From NCBI GenBank assembly GCA_036732755.1, contig DAINBU010000029.1, forward strand, positions 1-43,636: a DNA stretch of 43,636 nucleotides, given 5' to 3'. Source of the stretch: DASRRB01 sp036732755 (lineage in GTDB: Bacteria; Planctomycetota; B15-G4; SIAN01). The first letter of the stretch is position 1. Every line of letters begins with the position of its first letter. The notes below the pieces were generated by a model. The model had not been told where the DNA came from, did no database searches, and was given only the letters and a program-made list of their open reading frames with translations. Positions 1 to 6,867 of this stretch are shown here, piece after piece. The translations under genes and the position numbers were made by a program.

Positions 1-548
1 GCATACACGATCGCCGCGTCGGCGGCGCCCGCCTCGACCAGCGCGAGCGCGGCACGGACGTTGTCGGCGTTCACGATCTTCGGCTGCAGCGCATCGAGCA
101 GCCCCTTCTTCGTCAGCCAGGCGCGCGCGTACTTGCCGGCCGGGACCGCCTCGCCGCCGAGCGCGAGCTTTCCCGGCAGCTCCTTCAGCGACTCGGCGCT
201 CGTGACCTTCGCCGCAAGGTCGGGCCGCGCGACGACCACGAGGCGGTTCGAGAGGAACTTCACGCGCGTCGCCCCGTCGACCTTCGCCGCGAGGCGGTCG
301 ACGTTGGCCGTGTCGGCCGAAAGGAGGCACTCGAAGGCGCCGCCCGCCTCGATCTGGCGCGAGAGCGTCGACGAGGCGTCGAAGGAGAAGCGGAGCTTCG
401 TCCCGGAATGCGTCGCCTCGAACTTCGCCGCGGTCGACTCGCACAGCTCCTTCAGCGAGGAGGCCGCGCCGATCGTGAGCGGAGCCGGGTTCTTCTCGCA
501 GCCCGCGGCGACGACGAAGGCGAGGAGAGCGTGTGCGCGCTTGATCAC
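1..548 (-). CDS. modA: Molybdate ABC transporter substrate-binding lipoprotein, ModA-like (3' end outside window)
   Basis: Predicted extracytoplasmic binding protein that captures molybdate (or tungstate) and delivers it to a ModBC-type permease. The reading frame from a GTG at 548 runs open to the window edge. It begins with a short charged start and a hydrophobic segment ending in AAGC, a plausible lipobox. The mature part opens with the family-like 'LTIGAASSLKELCEST' and continues with a Ser-rich binding stretch (FDASSTLSRQIEAGG) and LSAD. The GTG start overlaps the stop of the upstream XRE-TOBE gene (GTGA), which supports translational coupling and a molybdate role. The permease and ATPase genes would lie to the left, outside the window. 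The pairing with a TOBE regulator makes molybdate/tungstate more likely than other oxyanions; the exact anion cannot be read from sequence. Confidence 0.85.
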   Translation of the reverse strand, partial: MIKRAHALLAFVVAAGCEKNPAPLTIGAASSLKELCESTAAKFEATHSGTKLRFSFDASSTLSRQIEAGGAFECLLSADTANVDRLAAKVDGATRVKFLSNRLVVVARPDLAAKVTSAESLKELPGKLALGGEAVPAGKYARAWLTKKGLLDALQPKIVNADNVRAALALVEAGAADAAIVY

Positions 549-997
549 GGGACGCCGACGATCACCTCGGTCGCCTTGATGATCGCGACCGCCGTCTTGC
601 CGACCTTGAGTCCGAGCCGGTGCACCGACGCGGTGGTGATGAGCGAGACGATCCGCAGTTTCGGCGCGATCTCGAGCACGACACGCGTCGTGACCGGCCC
701 CTCTTCGAGGGCGACGACCTTGCCGCGGAACTGGTTGCTGGCGCTCAGCTTCATGTCGCCCACCTCAATGAAGTCGATGTACGCCTGGTTCAGGAACCCG
801 GCGAGCTCCGGCGGCTCGCCGCGCGCCGGCCGGCCGCGGGCGACCGCCTCGAGCGCGACGAGGAGCGCGCGCTGATGGCGGGTCGGCCGCAGGACGCCGC
901 GCTCCCACTTGCTCACCGTCATCGGATGGACGCCGGTCACGCCGGCGAGCTGCGCCTGCGTGAGACCGAGGTTCGTGCGGATCGCGGCGAGGTCCAT
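545..997 (-). CDS. XRE-type helix-turn-helix regulator fused to a TOBE/Mop domain
   Basis: A 150-aa protein predicted to sense molybdate or tungstate and bind DNA. Residues about 1-50 form an XRE/Cro-like helix-turn-helix (LGLTQAQLAGVTGVHPMTVSKWERG). Residues about 82-150 form a TOBE/Mop oxyanion-binding domain (SASNQFRGKVVALEEG, then a VTTRVVLEIAP strand, ending AIIKATEVIVGV). Classical ModE uses a LysR-like winged helix instead of an XRE domain, so the architecture differs from the textbook regulator. It carries one Mop copy, so oligomerisation would be needed to build complete anion sites. It is followed immediately by the ModA-like gene with a 4-bp overlap and lies 74 bp after the DAO-family gene on the same strand. 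Domain calls are firm; the regulatory role is inference. Confidence 0.85.
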   Translation of the reverse strand: MDLAAIRTNLGLTQAQLAGVTGVHPMTVSKWERGVLRPTRHQRALLVALEAVARGRPARGEPPELAGFLNQAYIDFIEVGDMKLSASNQFRGKVVALEEGPVTTRVVLEIAPKLRIVSLITTASVHRLGLKVGKTAVAIIKATEVIVGVP

Positions 998-1071
998 GGA
1001 CAGGTAAGCCGCAGCTTAGCAGTCCGCGGACGCGCCAACCCGCCGACCCGTCGGCCCGCCGGCCGGCCGCG

Positions 1072-2295
1072 TCACGCCCCGCGCACGACCTCGGCGGGAC
1101 GCTCGGCGAAGCGGGCGGCGAGGAAGGGCTCGAGCGGCAGGGGCGGCGCCTCCCCGAGCACGGCCGCGGCGACCATCTCGCCGGTGAACGGCGCGGCGAC
1201 GATGCCGGTCCGGAAGCCGCCGGTCGCGTGGAAGAGGTTGGCGACCCGTCCGTCGGGGCCCAGGATCGGCAGCTCGTCGGGCGTGCCGGGGCGCAGCCCG
1301 GCCCAGACGCGCTTCACGGTCGCCGAGCGCAGCGCCGGCACGGCCCGCACCGCGCCGGCCGCCAGCGCGCGCGCGTTCTCGTATCGGACCGACGCGTCGA
1401 AGCCGCGGTGCTCGGTCGTGCTCCCGACGATCACCTCGCCGTGCGACTTCTGGAGGAGGTAGCAGTCGCGCGTGCTCAGGTTCGAGCGGAGCGTCCCCGG
1501 CTTGAGCGTCTCGGTGCAGACGATCTGGCCGCGCACGGGGAAGATCGGGATCTCGACGCCGGCGAGCCGCGCGATCTGGCCCGACCAGGCGCCCGCCGCG
1601 TTGACCACCGCGCCGCACGCGAAGCGGCCGGCGTCCGACACGACGGCGTCGACGCGGCCGCGCGCCATCTCGAGCGCGTGCACGCGCGCCTCGGCGACGA
1701 AGCGCGCCCCGTGGGCGAGCGCACCGCGCTTGAGCGCCTCGGCCAACAACATGGGATTGACCTGGTTGTCGCCGGGGAAGTGGATCGCGCCGAGCAGGTC
1801 GCGCGTGACGAGCGGATCGCGGGCGCGCACCTGCTCGGCCGTCCACGCCTCGACGCGGCTGCGCTCCGCGCCGAGCCAGTCGAGGATCCTCTGCGCGTGG
1901 CGCTGCTGCTCCTCGTCGTAGAGGAGGTAGAGGAGGCCGGTGCCGACCTCCGACTCGACGTCGAGGCCGGTCGTCGCGAGCAGCTCCTGCGCGAGCCGCG
2001 GGAAACGGTCGTTGCTCGCGCAGAGGAACTCCATGAAGCGGCGCGGCAGCGGCTCGGGGCCGGGTTGGGCGGGTGCGCCGTTGCTGCCCTTCGTCGCGTG
2101 GAAGATCACGCCGCAGCCCAGCCCGAGCGATTCGCCGAGCGGCCACAGCCCGCCGGCCGAGGCCGACGTCGCGCGGCCGGGCGTCGAGGCGTCGAGCAGC
2201 GTGACCGACGCGCCGCGGCGCGCGAGGAGCCAGGCGACGCAGGAGCCGATCGCCCCGCCGCCGATGACGACCACGTCGCTGGCGCGCGGCGTCAC
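1072..2295 (-). CDS. FAD-dependent amine/amino-acid oxidoreductase, DAO family (catalytic subunit of a three-subunit dehydrogenase)
   Basis: A 407-aa flavoprotein expected to oxidise an amino or imino acid. A GTG start is chosen because it overlaps the previous stop (GTGA) and directly precedes the Rossmann FAD motif VVVIGGGAIGSCVAWLLARRG. Later motifs typical of the DAO/glycine-oxidase fold include NAAGAWSGQIARLAG, a HGEVIVGSTTE segment, RVWAGLRPGTPDELPILG and FHATGGFRTGIVAAPFTGE. Together with the two genes upstream it matches the subunit set of HcnABC (glycine to HCN), opine oxidase OoxAB and D-hydroxyproline dehydrogenase complexes. Sequence reading alone cannot choose between these substrates. 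The last gene of the three-gene operon. Confidence 0.88.
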   Translation of the reverse strand: MTPRASDVVVIGGGAIGSCVAWLLARRGASVTLLDASTPGRATSASAGGLWPLGESLGLGCGVIFHATKGSNGAPAQPGPEPLPRRFMEFLCASNDRFPRLAQELLATTGLDVESEVGTGLLYLLYDEEQQRHAQRILDWLGAERSRVEAWTAEQVRARDPLVTRDLLGAIHFPGDNQVNPMLLAEALKRGALAHGARFVAEARVHALEMARGRVDAVVSDAGRFACGAVVNAAGAWSGQIARLAGVEIPIFPVRGQIVCTETLKPGTLRSNLSTRDCYLLQKSHGEVIVGSTTEHRGFDASVRYENARALAAGAVRAVPALRSATVKRVWAGLRPGTPDELPILGPDGRVANLFHATGGFRTGIVAAPFTGEMVAAAVLGEAPPLPLEPFLAARFAERPAEVVRGA

Positions 2296-3680
2296 GGCGC
2301 GATCCTCGACTCGGCGAGCTCGCCGAGCGTGACCGGACGCACCGGCGGGCGCGGGCTCGCCGGTCCGGCCGATTCGGGGGAGCCCTTCGTCGCGGCAGCG
2401 ACGAGCCGCGCGACGCCCGGCCAGCACGAGCAGCCCTGGCAGGCGCCCATGCCGACGCGTGTCGCGACCTTCAGGCTGCGGTAGGTCGTGCAGCCGGCGC
2501 GGACCGCGTCGCGCACGTCGCGCCACGCGACGTCCTCGCAGCGGCAGACGATGGTCGCGTCGTCGACGAGGTTCGCGAGGCCGGGGCGCGGCAGCGAGAT
2601 CGCGTCGAGGGCGCGGCGGATCGGCGCGAGGCGGCGCAGCCGGGCGAGCAGCGGCGCGCGCAGCGCCGCGAAGCGGGCGGCGTCGAGCGCGCCGAGCCGG
2701 TGCGCGGCCGCGAGCCCGGCGAGGCGCCCCTCGCTCTCCGCGACGAGCGCGCCCGCGACGCCGGCGCCGTCGCCGGCCGTCCAGACGCCGTCGACCGTCG
2801 TCGCGAGGTGTTCGTCGCGGACCGGCGTCCAGCCGCCGACCTCGGGGCGCCACTCGAGCCGGCAGCCGGCCATCTGCGCCAGCTGCACGCGCGGCACGAA
2901 GCCGAAGCCGACGAGGAGCGCGTCTGCCTTCTCGCGGACGGTCCGTGCACGGTCGGGATTCCAGTCGGCGTCGACCGGCGCGTGCTCGATCTCTCGCAGC
3001 GCGCCGTCGCCGTGCGCGGCGATCACCATCCGGGAGTGGCGGACAGGGACTCCGGCGAGGCGCAGCCGCGCGAGGTACTTCATCCCTTCGAGCAGGAGGC
3101 CGGGCGTCCGGAACCCCGAAAGCGGCAGCGCGAGCCAGGGCGCTCGTGGCGACGCTTCGAGGACCGCGGCCACGTGCACGCCCGCGGCGACGAGCTGGCA
3201 CGCGACGGCGAGCAGGAACGGGCCGCTGCCCGCGACGACGACGCGCGCGCCGGGCGAGATGCCCATCGTCTTGACCAGGATCTGGCCCGCGCCCGGAGTC
3301 ATCACGCCGGGCAGCGTCGCGCCGGGGAACGGCGGGACGAATTCGAGCGCGCCGGGCGCGAGCACGAGCGCCTGCGGCTCGAGCAGTTCGCTCGCCCCGT
3401 CCTGGGAGAGCGCGACGCGCCTCCCTTCGAAGACGCCCCACGCGGCGGCCGAGCGCCTCACCTCGATGCGATCGGCGAGGGCGGCGACGCGCGCGCGTAG
3501 CTGCTCGCCGCGCCGGTGCGGCGGCGCGCCGCCGTCGGGTCGGGTCGGCTTGCGGTAGATCTGGCCGCCGAGGTCGAGCCCCTCGTCGACGACGGTCGAG
3601 CGCACGCCGTGCTCGGCGGCGGCGAGGGCGGCGCTCATGCCGGCGGGACCGCCGCCGACGATCAAGAGCGGGCGGCTCAT
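2292..3680 (-). CDS. FAD/NAD(P)-binding subunit with C-terminal BFD-like [2Fe-2S] domain (alpha subunit of a HcnB/LhpE/OoxA-like complex)
   Basis: A 462-aa electron-transfer subunit. Translation from the ATG overlapping the ferredoxin stop (ATGA) gives MSRPLLIVGGGPAGMSAALA, a dinucleotide-binding motif at the N terminus. A second one, GARVVVAGSGPFLLAVAC, lies near the middle. The C-terminal region has a BFD-like iron-sulfur pattern: CRC near IVCRCEDVAW, then CQGC in GMGACQGCSCWPG. This combination is characteristic of the alpha subunit of hydrogen-cyanide synthase, opine oxidase and D-hydroxyproline dehydrogenase. It overlaps both neighbours by 4 bp, so the three subunits are probably made together. 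Confidence 0.87.
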   Translation of the reverse strand: MSRPLLIVGGGPAGMSAALAAAEHGVRSTVVDEGLDLGGQIYRKPTRPDGGAPPHRRGEQLRARVAALADRIEVRRSAAAWGVFEGRRVALSQDGASELLEPQALVLAPGALEFVPPFPGATLPGVMTPGAGQILVKTMGISPGARVVVAGSGPFLLAVACQLVAAGVHVAAVLEASPRAPWLALPLSGFRTPGLLLEGMKYLARLRLAGVPVRHSRMVIAAHGDGALREIEHAPVDADWNPDRARTVREKADALLVGFGFVPRVQLAQMAGCRLEWRPEVGGWTPVRDEHLATTVDGVWTAGDGAGVAGALVAESEGRLAGLAAAHRLGALDAARFAALRAPLLARLRRLAPIRRALDAISLPRPGLANLVDDATIVCRCEDVAWRDVRDAVRAGCTTYRSLKVATRVGMGACQGCSCWPGVARLVAAATKGSPESAGPASPRPPVRPVTLGELAESRIAP

Positions 3681-3949
3681 GACGCTTCGGAGAGCTCCGC
3701 GTCCCCCCGCTGCGCGTCGACGCGCATGCCCGGTCGCACCAGCGTCATGCAGGTGCGCACGCTGGCCCGACCGTCGACCTCCATCACGCATTCGCAGCAG
3801 ATGCCCATGCCGCAGAAGAGCGTGCGCGGAGCGTGAAGCCGCGTGGTGCGCGTCGTCGTGCGGCGCAGGTGGAAGAGGGCGCCCGCGATCGTGAGCCCGG
3901 CCGGGCAGCGAACCGCTTCACCGTTGAGCTGGAATTCGACGTCGTCCAT
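3677..3949 (-). CDS. Small [2Fe-2S] ferredoxin subunit (HcnA/LhpF-like gamma subunit)
   Basis: A 90-aa protein with a plant-type ferredoxin fold. The cluster ligands are visible as FCGMGICCECVMEVDG followed by a distal Cys in RTCMTL. The N-terminal part (VEFQLNGEAVRCPAGLTI) is typical of the molybdopterin-independent '2Fe-2S iron-sulfur cluster-binding' subunits of heterotrimeric amino-acid dehydrogenases. It is the first gene of a tightly overlapping operon with the FAD/NAD and DAO subunits and is expected to pass electrons within that complex. A short inverted repeat lies about 30 bp upstream. Confidence 0.87.
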   Translation of the reverse strand: MDDVEFQLNGEAVRCPAGLTIAGALFHLRRTTTRTTRLHAPRTLFCGMGICCECVMEVDGRASVRTCMTLVRPGMRVDAQRGDAELSEAS

Positions 3950-3979
3950 CGCGCGAGATCCTGCCCCGAGACGTGCTCA

Positions 3980-3994
3980 GATCCGTTCCGGATC
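3980..3994. promoter_or_regulatory. Inverted repeat upstream of the three-subunit dehydrogenase operon (possible operator)
   Basis: Perfect 6-3-6 inverted repeat GATCCG-TTC-CGGATC, partly overlapped by the 8-bp palindrome CGGATCCG. It lies about 30 bp upstream of the ferredoxin start, in the 242-bp divergent region shared with the alpha/beta hydrolase at 4192. Nothing else is recognised in that region. The position suits an operator, but short palindromes arise by chance in such GC-rich DNA. Confidence 0.25.
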
Positions 3995-4191
3995 CGTCCG
4001 AATCGGGGCCGGAGGAATAGCGCGATCGCCGCGGGCGGATGCGTCCCGGGCCGATGACGCGCAGATATCGTCCTCGCGGCGGAACGAAGCGACGCTCCGC
4101 CCGAATCCGATGGAACAACTTGCCGATCCGGGGCGGCGGTAGCGTCGGCGCCCTGGCGACCCCGGCGCTTCTTCGGAGGGACGACGCGCGC

Positions 4192-4917
4192 ATGAAGCGG
4201 CCCGCGACGCTGCTCCTGCTGCCCGGCCTGGACGGGACGGAGGTGTTCTTCCGGCCGCTCGTGCGGGCGCTGCCCGGCTGGATCACGCCGCGCGTCGTGA
4301 CCTATGCCAGGAAGGGGCGGAACGACTATGCGACGCTCTTCGAGGAGGTGCGCGCGGCGGCGGCCGACCTCGACGAGTGCTTCGTGCTCGGCTGGTCGTT
4401 CTCCGGTCCGCTCGCGCTCGAGCTCGCCGTGCGCGAGCCGCAAAAAGTGCACGGCGTCGTGCTCGCGGCGACCTTCGTGCGCGCGCCGCTGCGCCGGCTC
4501 GGCTGGTTGCGGTTCGCGCTGGTCGGCCCGCTCGTCTGGCTGCTCCGTGCGGCGCGCCGGCTCCCGCTCTACCTGTCGCGCACGGCGCCGAGCCAGTGGA
4601 AGCGCGACAAGCGGGAGACGTGGCGGCGCGTCTCCGCGTGGACCCTCGCGAAGCGGGCGCGCGCGATCCTGGGCGTCGACGCGCGCGCCTCCCTGCGCAG
4701 CTGCCGGTCGCCGCTCCTCTACGTGGCGGGCACCCGCGACACGGTCGTGCCGCGCCACAATGTCGAGGAGATCGTGCGAGAATTGCCCTCGACCCGGGTC
4801 GTCGACCTCGAGGGGGAGCACCTCGCCCTCTACTCGAATCCGGAGGCGGCGGCGCGCCTGATCACGTCCTGGATCGAGGAGGCGGGAGGCCGGAACGGAG
4901 GAGAGTCGAAACCATGA
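4192..4917 (+). CDS. Alpha/beta-fold hydrolase
   Basis: A 241-aa cytoplasmic serine hydrolase of unknown substrate. The start at MKRPATLLLLPGLDG is preferred because GGAGGG lies about 11 nt upstream and the family-typical first strand LLLLPGLDGT follows. The nucleophile elbow is GWSFSG (Ser 69), the acid is probably the Asp in GTRDTVVP, and the catalytic His is in EGEHLALY near the C terminus. A cap region rich in Leu and Arg lies between. No signal peptide is seen. The stop overlaps the ATG of the following tiny lipoprotein. It could be an esterase, lipase or thioesterase. Confidence 0.85.
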   Translation: MKRPATLLLLPGLDGTEVFFRPLVRALPGWITPRVVTYARKGRNDYATLFEEVRAAAADLDECFVLGWSFSGPLALELAVREPQKVHGVVLAATFVRAPLRRLGWLRFALVGPLVWLLRAARRLPLYLSRTAPSQWKRDKRETWRRVSAWTLAKRARAILGVDARASLRSCRSPLLYVAGTRDTVVPRHNVEEIVRELPSTRVVDLEGEHLALYSNPEAAARLITSWIEEAGGRNGGESKP

Positions 4918-5069
4918 AGCGCTCCTTCCTCGTGTTCGTGCTGTTCTCCTTCGGCTGCAGTTCGCCGGAGGTCGCTCCCGCCGTCGATCCGCAGGCGGCT
5001 CCGGCCCAGGACCGCGTGCCGATCGACGTCCCGAGCGCCTTCCTCTGCCGCTTCCCGATCACGGGGTAG
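4914..5069 (+). CDS. Very small putative lipoprotein
   Basis: A 51-aa product starting MKRSFLVFVLFSFGCSSPEV. It has two basic residues, a hydrophobic core and a Cys at position 15 that could be lipidated, followed by a Ser- and Pro-rich stretch and a short tail with one more Cys. The ATG overlaps the stop of the hydrolase gene (ATGA), and GGAGGAG lies about 8 nt upstream, which supports real translation. No family is recognised. The lipobox is imperfect (SFGC), so secretion type is uncertain. Confidence 0.6.
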   Translation: MKRSFLVFVLFSFGCSSPEVAPAVDPQAAPAQDRVPIDVPSAFLCRFPITG

Positions 5070-5136
5070 CTCGGCCCCGAAGACGACGCGGCGGGCCGAC
5101 CTCGACGGTGCGATTCCGACGGGTGATACTCGCGGC

Positions 5137-5493
5137 ATGCCCTTGCCGTCCTACAACCCCTTCGGCAACTCGAGCAAGGCCGCGCAGCAGTCGGCGGAGG
5201 CGCTCAACAAGGCGCGCGAGTCGACCGAGGACGTTCGCGACCTGCGCGCGCAGATCGAGCGGCTCCAGATGATCTGCGAAGGGATGTGGACGATCCTGCG
5301 GGAAACGACGGGCGCGACTGAGCAGCAGCTCCTCGAACTCATCGAGGAGATCGACCTGCGCGACGGCAAGCATGACGGCCGCTGCGTCAAGCCGCCGGCG
5401 AAGTGCGCGCGCTGCCAGCGGGTCGTCTCGGCCCGGACGAACGTCTGCCTCTATTGCGGCTCGATGCAGGAGCGGACGACGGTCTTCGGCTGA
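5137..5493 (+). CDS. Hypothetical coiled-coil protein with C-terminal zinc ribbon
   Basis: A 118-aa soluble protein. Residues about 15-75 are rich in Glu, Leu, Arg and Gln in a heptad-like pattern and probably form a coiled coil. Residues about 89-108 hold two Cys pairs, CARC and CLYC, 16 residues apart, fitting a small zinc ribbon. The N terminus (MPLPSYNPFGNSSKAAQQ) looks disordered. No enzyme motif is seen and no family is recognised. It lies between the tiny lipoprotein and the secreted transglutaminase on the same strand, with 67 bp before it and about 118 bp after it. Confidence 0.65.
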   Translation: MPLPSYNPFGNSSKAAQQSAEALNKARESTEDVRDLRAQIERLQMICEGMWTILRETTGATEQQLLELIEEIDLRDGKHDGRCVKPPAKCARCQRVVSARTNVCLYCGSMQERTTVFG

Positions 5494-5611
5494 GGCCGGG
5501 CAGCGCGCCCTCGACGTGCAATGGGGCGCGGCCCACGCCATGCTTGCCGCCCGCCGGGGAGTCCTAGTCGGATCCGTTCCCCTCGATCCTGCCACGAAGA
5601 TGGAGCCCGCG

Positions 5612-6748
5612 ATGTCTCGAATGGTCCCAATGTCGCTGCTGGCCGGAGCCGTTTTGTCCGCGCTCGCCTCCGGTCAGATTGAACCACCCAAGGCGCCCGC
5701 CGCTGCCCCGGCGGCCGCGGCCGCCGCCTCGAACGCGACTGTGACGCGCGTCTACAAGGTCACGCAGACGGTCACGCTGAACGACATCCCGGAGAAGGCG
5801 AAGAGCGTCCGCTGGTGGGTGGCCATCCCGGACGACGACCGCTTCCAGGAGGTCCTCGACCTCGCCGTCACGGGGGCGCCCGGCAAGTGGTCGGTCGAGC
5901 GCGAGGCGGCCCACGGGAACCGCTTCCTCTACCTCGACCTCGCCAACCCCGGCAAGGCGAGCCTCGAGACGACGGTCGAGTTCACGGTGCGCCGCCGCTC
6001 GACGTTCGTCGACGTCGACCCGAAGAAGGTCGGCGGAATCACCGATCAGATGCGCCCTCTCTTCGCCGCCGACCTGCGGCGCGACGCGCCGCACATGGTG
6101 GTGACGGACGCGATCACCAAGACCGCCAACGAGGTCTGCGGCAGCGAGGCCAACCTCGCGCTCCAGGCGCGCAAGCTCCTCGACTACGTGGCCGACTTCG
6201 CCGACCACTATTCGAAGGACCCGACCAAGCCGAAGTGCGGCGTCGGGGACGTCGCCGACTGCATCACCAACAAGGGCGGCTGCTGCACCGACCTCCATTC
6301 GATGTTCATCGCGCTGGCGCGCGCGCGCGGCATCCCGGCCCGGCTGCAGATGGGCTACCGCGTCCAGGAGAAGAACCTCGGCAAGACGGTCGACCCGGGC
6401 TACCGCTGCTGGGCCGAGTACTTCCTGCCCGGCTACGGCTGGGTGCCGGCCGACATCGTCGAAGGCGACGCCAAGGACGGTCTCGGCCGCGACCGCTGGT
6501 TCACCGGCCTCACCGAGCGGCGCGTCCACCTCGACGAGGGGCGCGACTTCGTCCTGACGCCGGCCCAGTCGGCGCCGGGCCGCGTCAACACGATGATCAT
6601 CGGCTACGCCGAGATCGACGGCGTCCCCGCGCGCGTCCTGCCGGACGGCGACAAGCAGCCGCAGCTCGTGCGCACCGTCCTCTGCAACGAGATCCCCGAG
6701 GGCGGCAGCGCGGTCCTCGGCGTCGGGGCGCCGAAGTCGCAGCAGTAG
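5612..6748 (+). CDS. Secreted transglutaminase-like domain protein
   Basis: A 378-aa protein with a signal peptide (MSRMVPMSLLAGAVLSALAS) and an Ala/Pro-rich linker to about residue 40. GGAG sits 6 nt before the chosen ATG; an in-frame ATG at 5600 is the alternative. The catalytic core is of the transglutaminase/protease superfamily: the nucleophile is Cys 225 in GGCCTDLHSMFIALARARG followed by GIPARL, and the third position is Asp 281 in GYGWVPADIVEG. At the usual catalytic His position the sequence reads YRCWAEY (Arg 265), where family members commonly have His two residues before the Trp. The preceding beta region resembles N-terminal transglutaminase-like domains. A strong terminator follows. 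Confidence 0.85.
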   Translation: MSRMVPMSLLAGAVLSALASGQIEPPKAPAAAPAAAAAASNATVTRVYKVTQTVTLNDIPEKAKSVRWWVAIPDDDRFQEVLDLAVTGAPGKWSVEREAAHGNRFLYLDLANPGKASLETTVEFTVRRRSTFVDVDPKKVGGITDQMRPLFAADLRRDAPHMVVTDAITKTANEVCGSEANLALQARKLLDYVADFADHYSKDPTKPKCGVGDVADCITNKGGCCTDLHSMFIALARARGIPARLQMGYRVQEKNLGKTVDPGYRCWAEYFLPGYGWVPADIVEGDAKDGLGRDRWFTGLTERRVHLDEGRDFVLTPAQSAPGRVNTMIIGYAEIDGVPARVLPDGDKQPQLVRTVLCNEIPEGGSAVLGVGAPKSQQ

Positions 6749-6782
6749 GCCGGCCGACCGCAGATTCCAATCGTTCGAACGG

Positions 6783-6829
6783 GCCGCGCGGCGCGCCACG
6801 AGGTGCGCCGCGCGGCTCTTCTCTTGTCC
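6783..6829 (+). terminator. Rho-independent terminator after the transglutaminase-like gene
   Basis: Perfect 12-bp stem GCCGCGCGGCGC (6783-6794) with GCGCCGCGCGGC (6805-6816), a 10-nt loop and a T-rich tract TCTTCTCTTGT. It begins 34 nt after the stop codon and separates this gene from the large protein starting at 6868. Confidence 0.8.
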
Positions 6830-6867
6830 AGATATGTTTCGGGAGAAGTCTCGGAGGTCGTCCCTCG

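Noticed and set aside
61..579. Plus-strand frame across the modA region
   Set aside because: The minus strand in this region encodes a clear ModA-like protein; the plus frame has low-complexity Ser/Arg sequence and no family features.
1228..3558. Several long plus-strand frames opposite the dehydrogenase operon
   Set aside because: They are open only because of high GC content; they are rich in Arg, Pro, Ala and lack motifs, whereas the minus strand carries intact flavoenzyme and iron-sulfur motifs.
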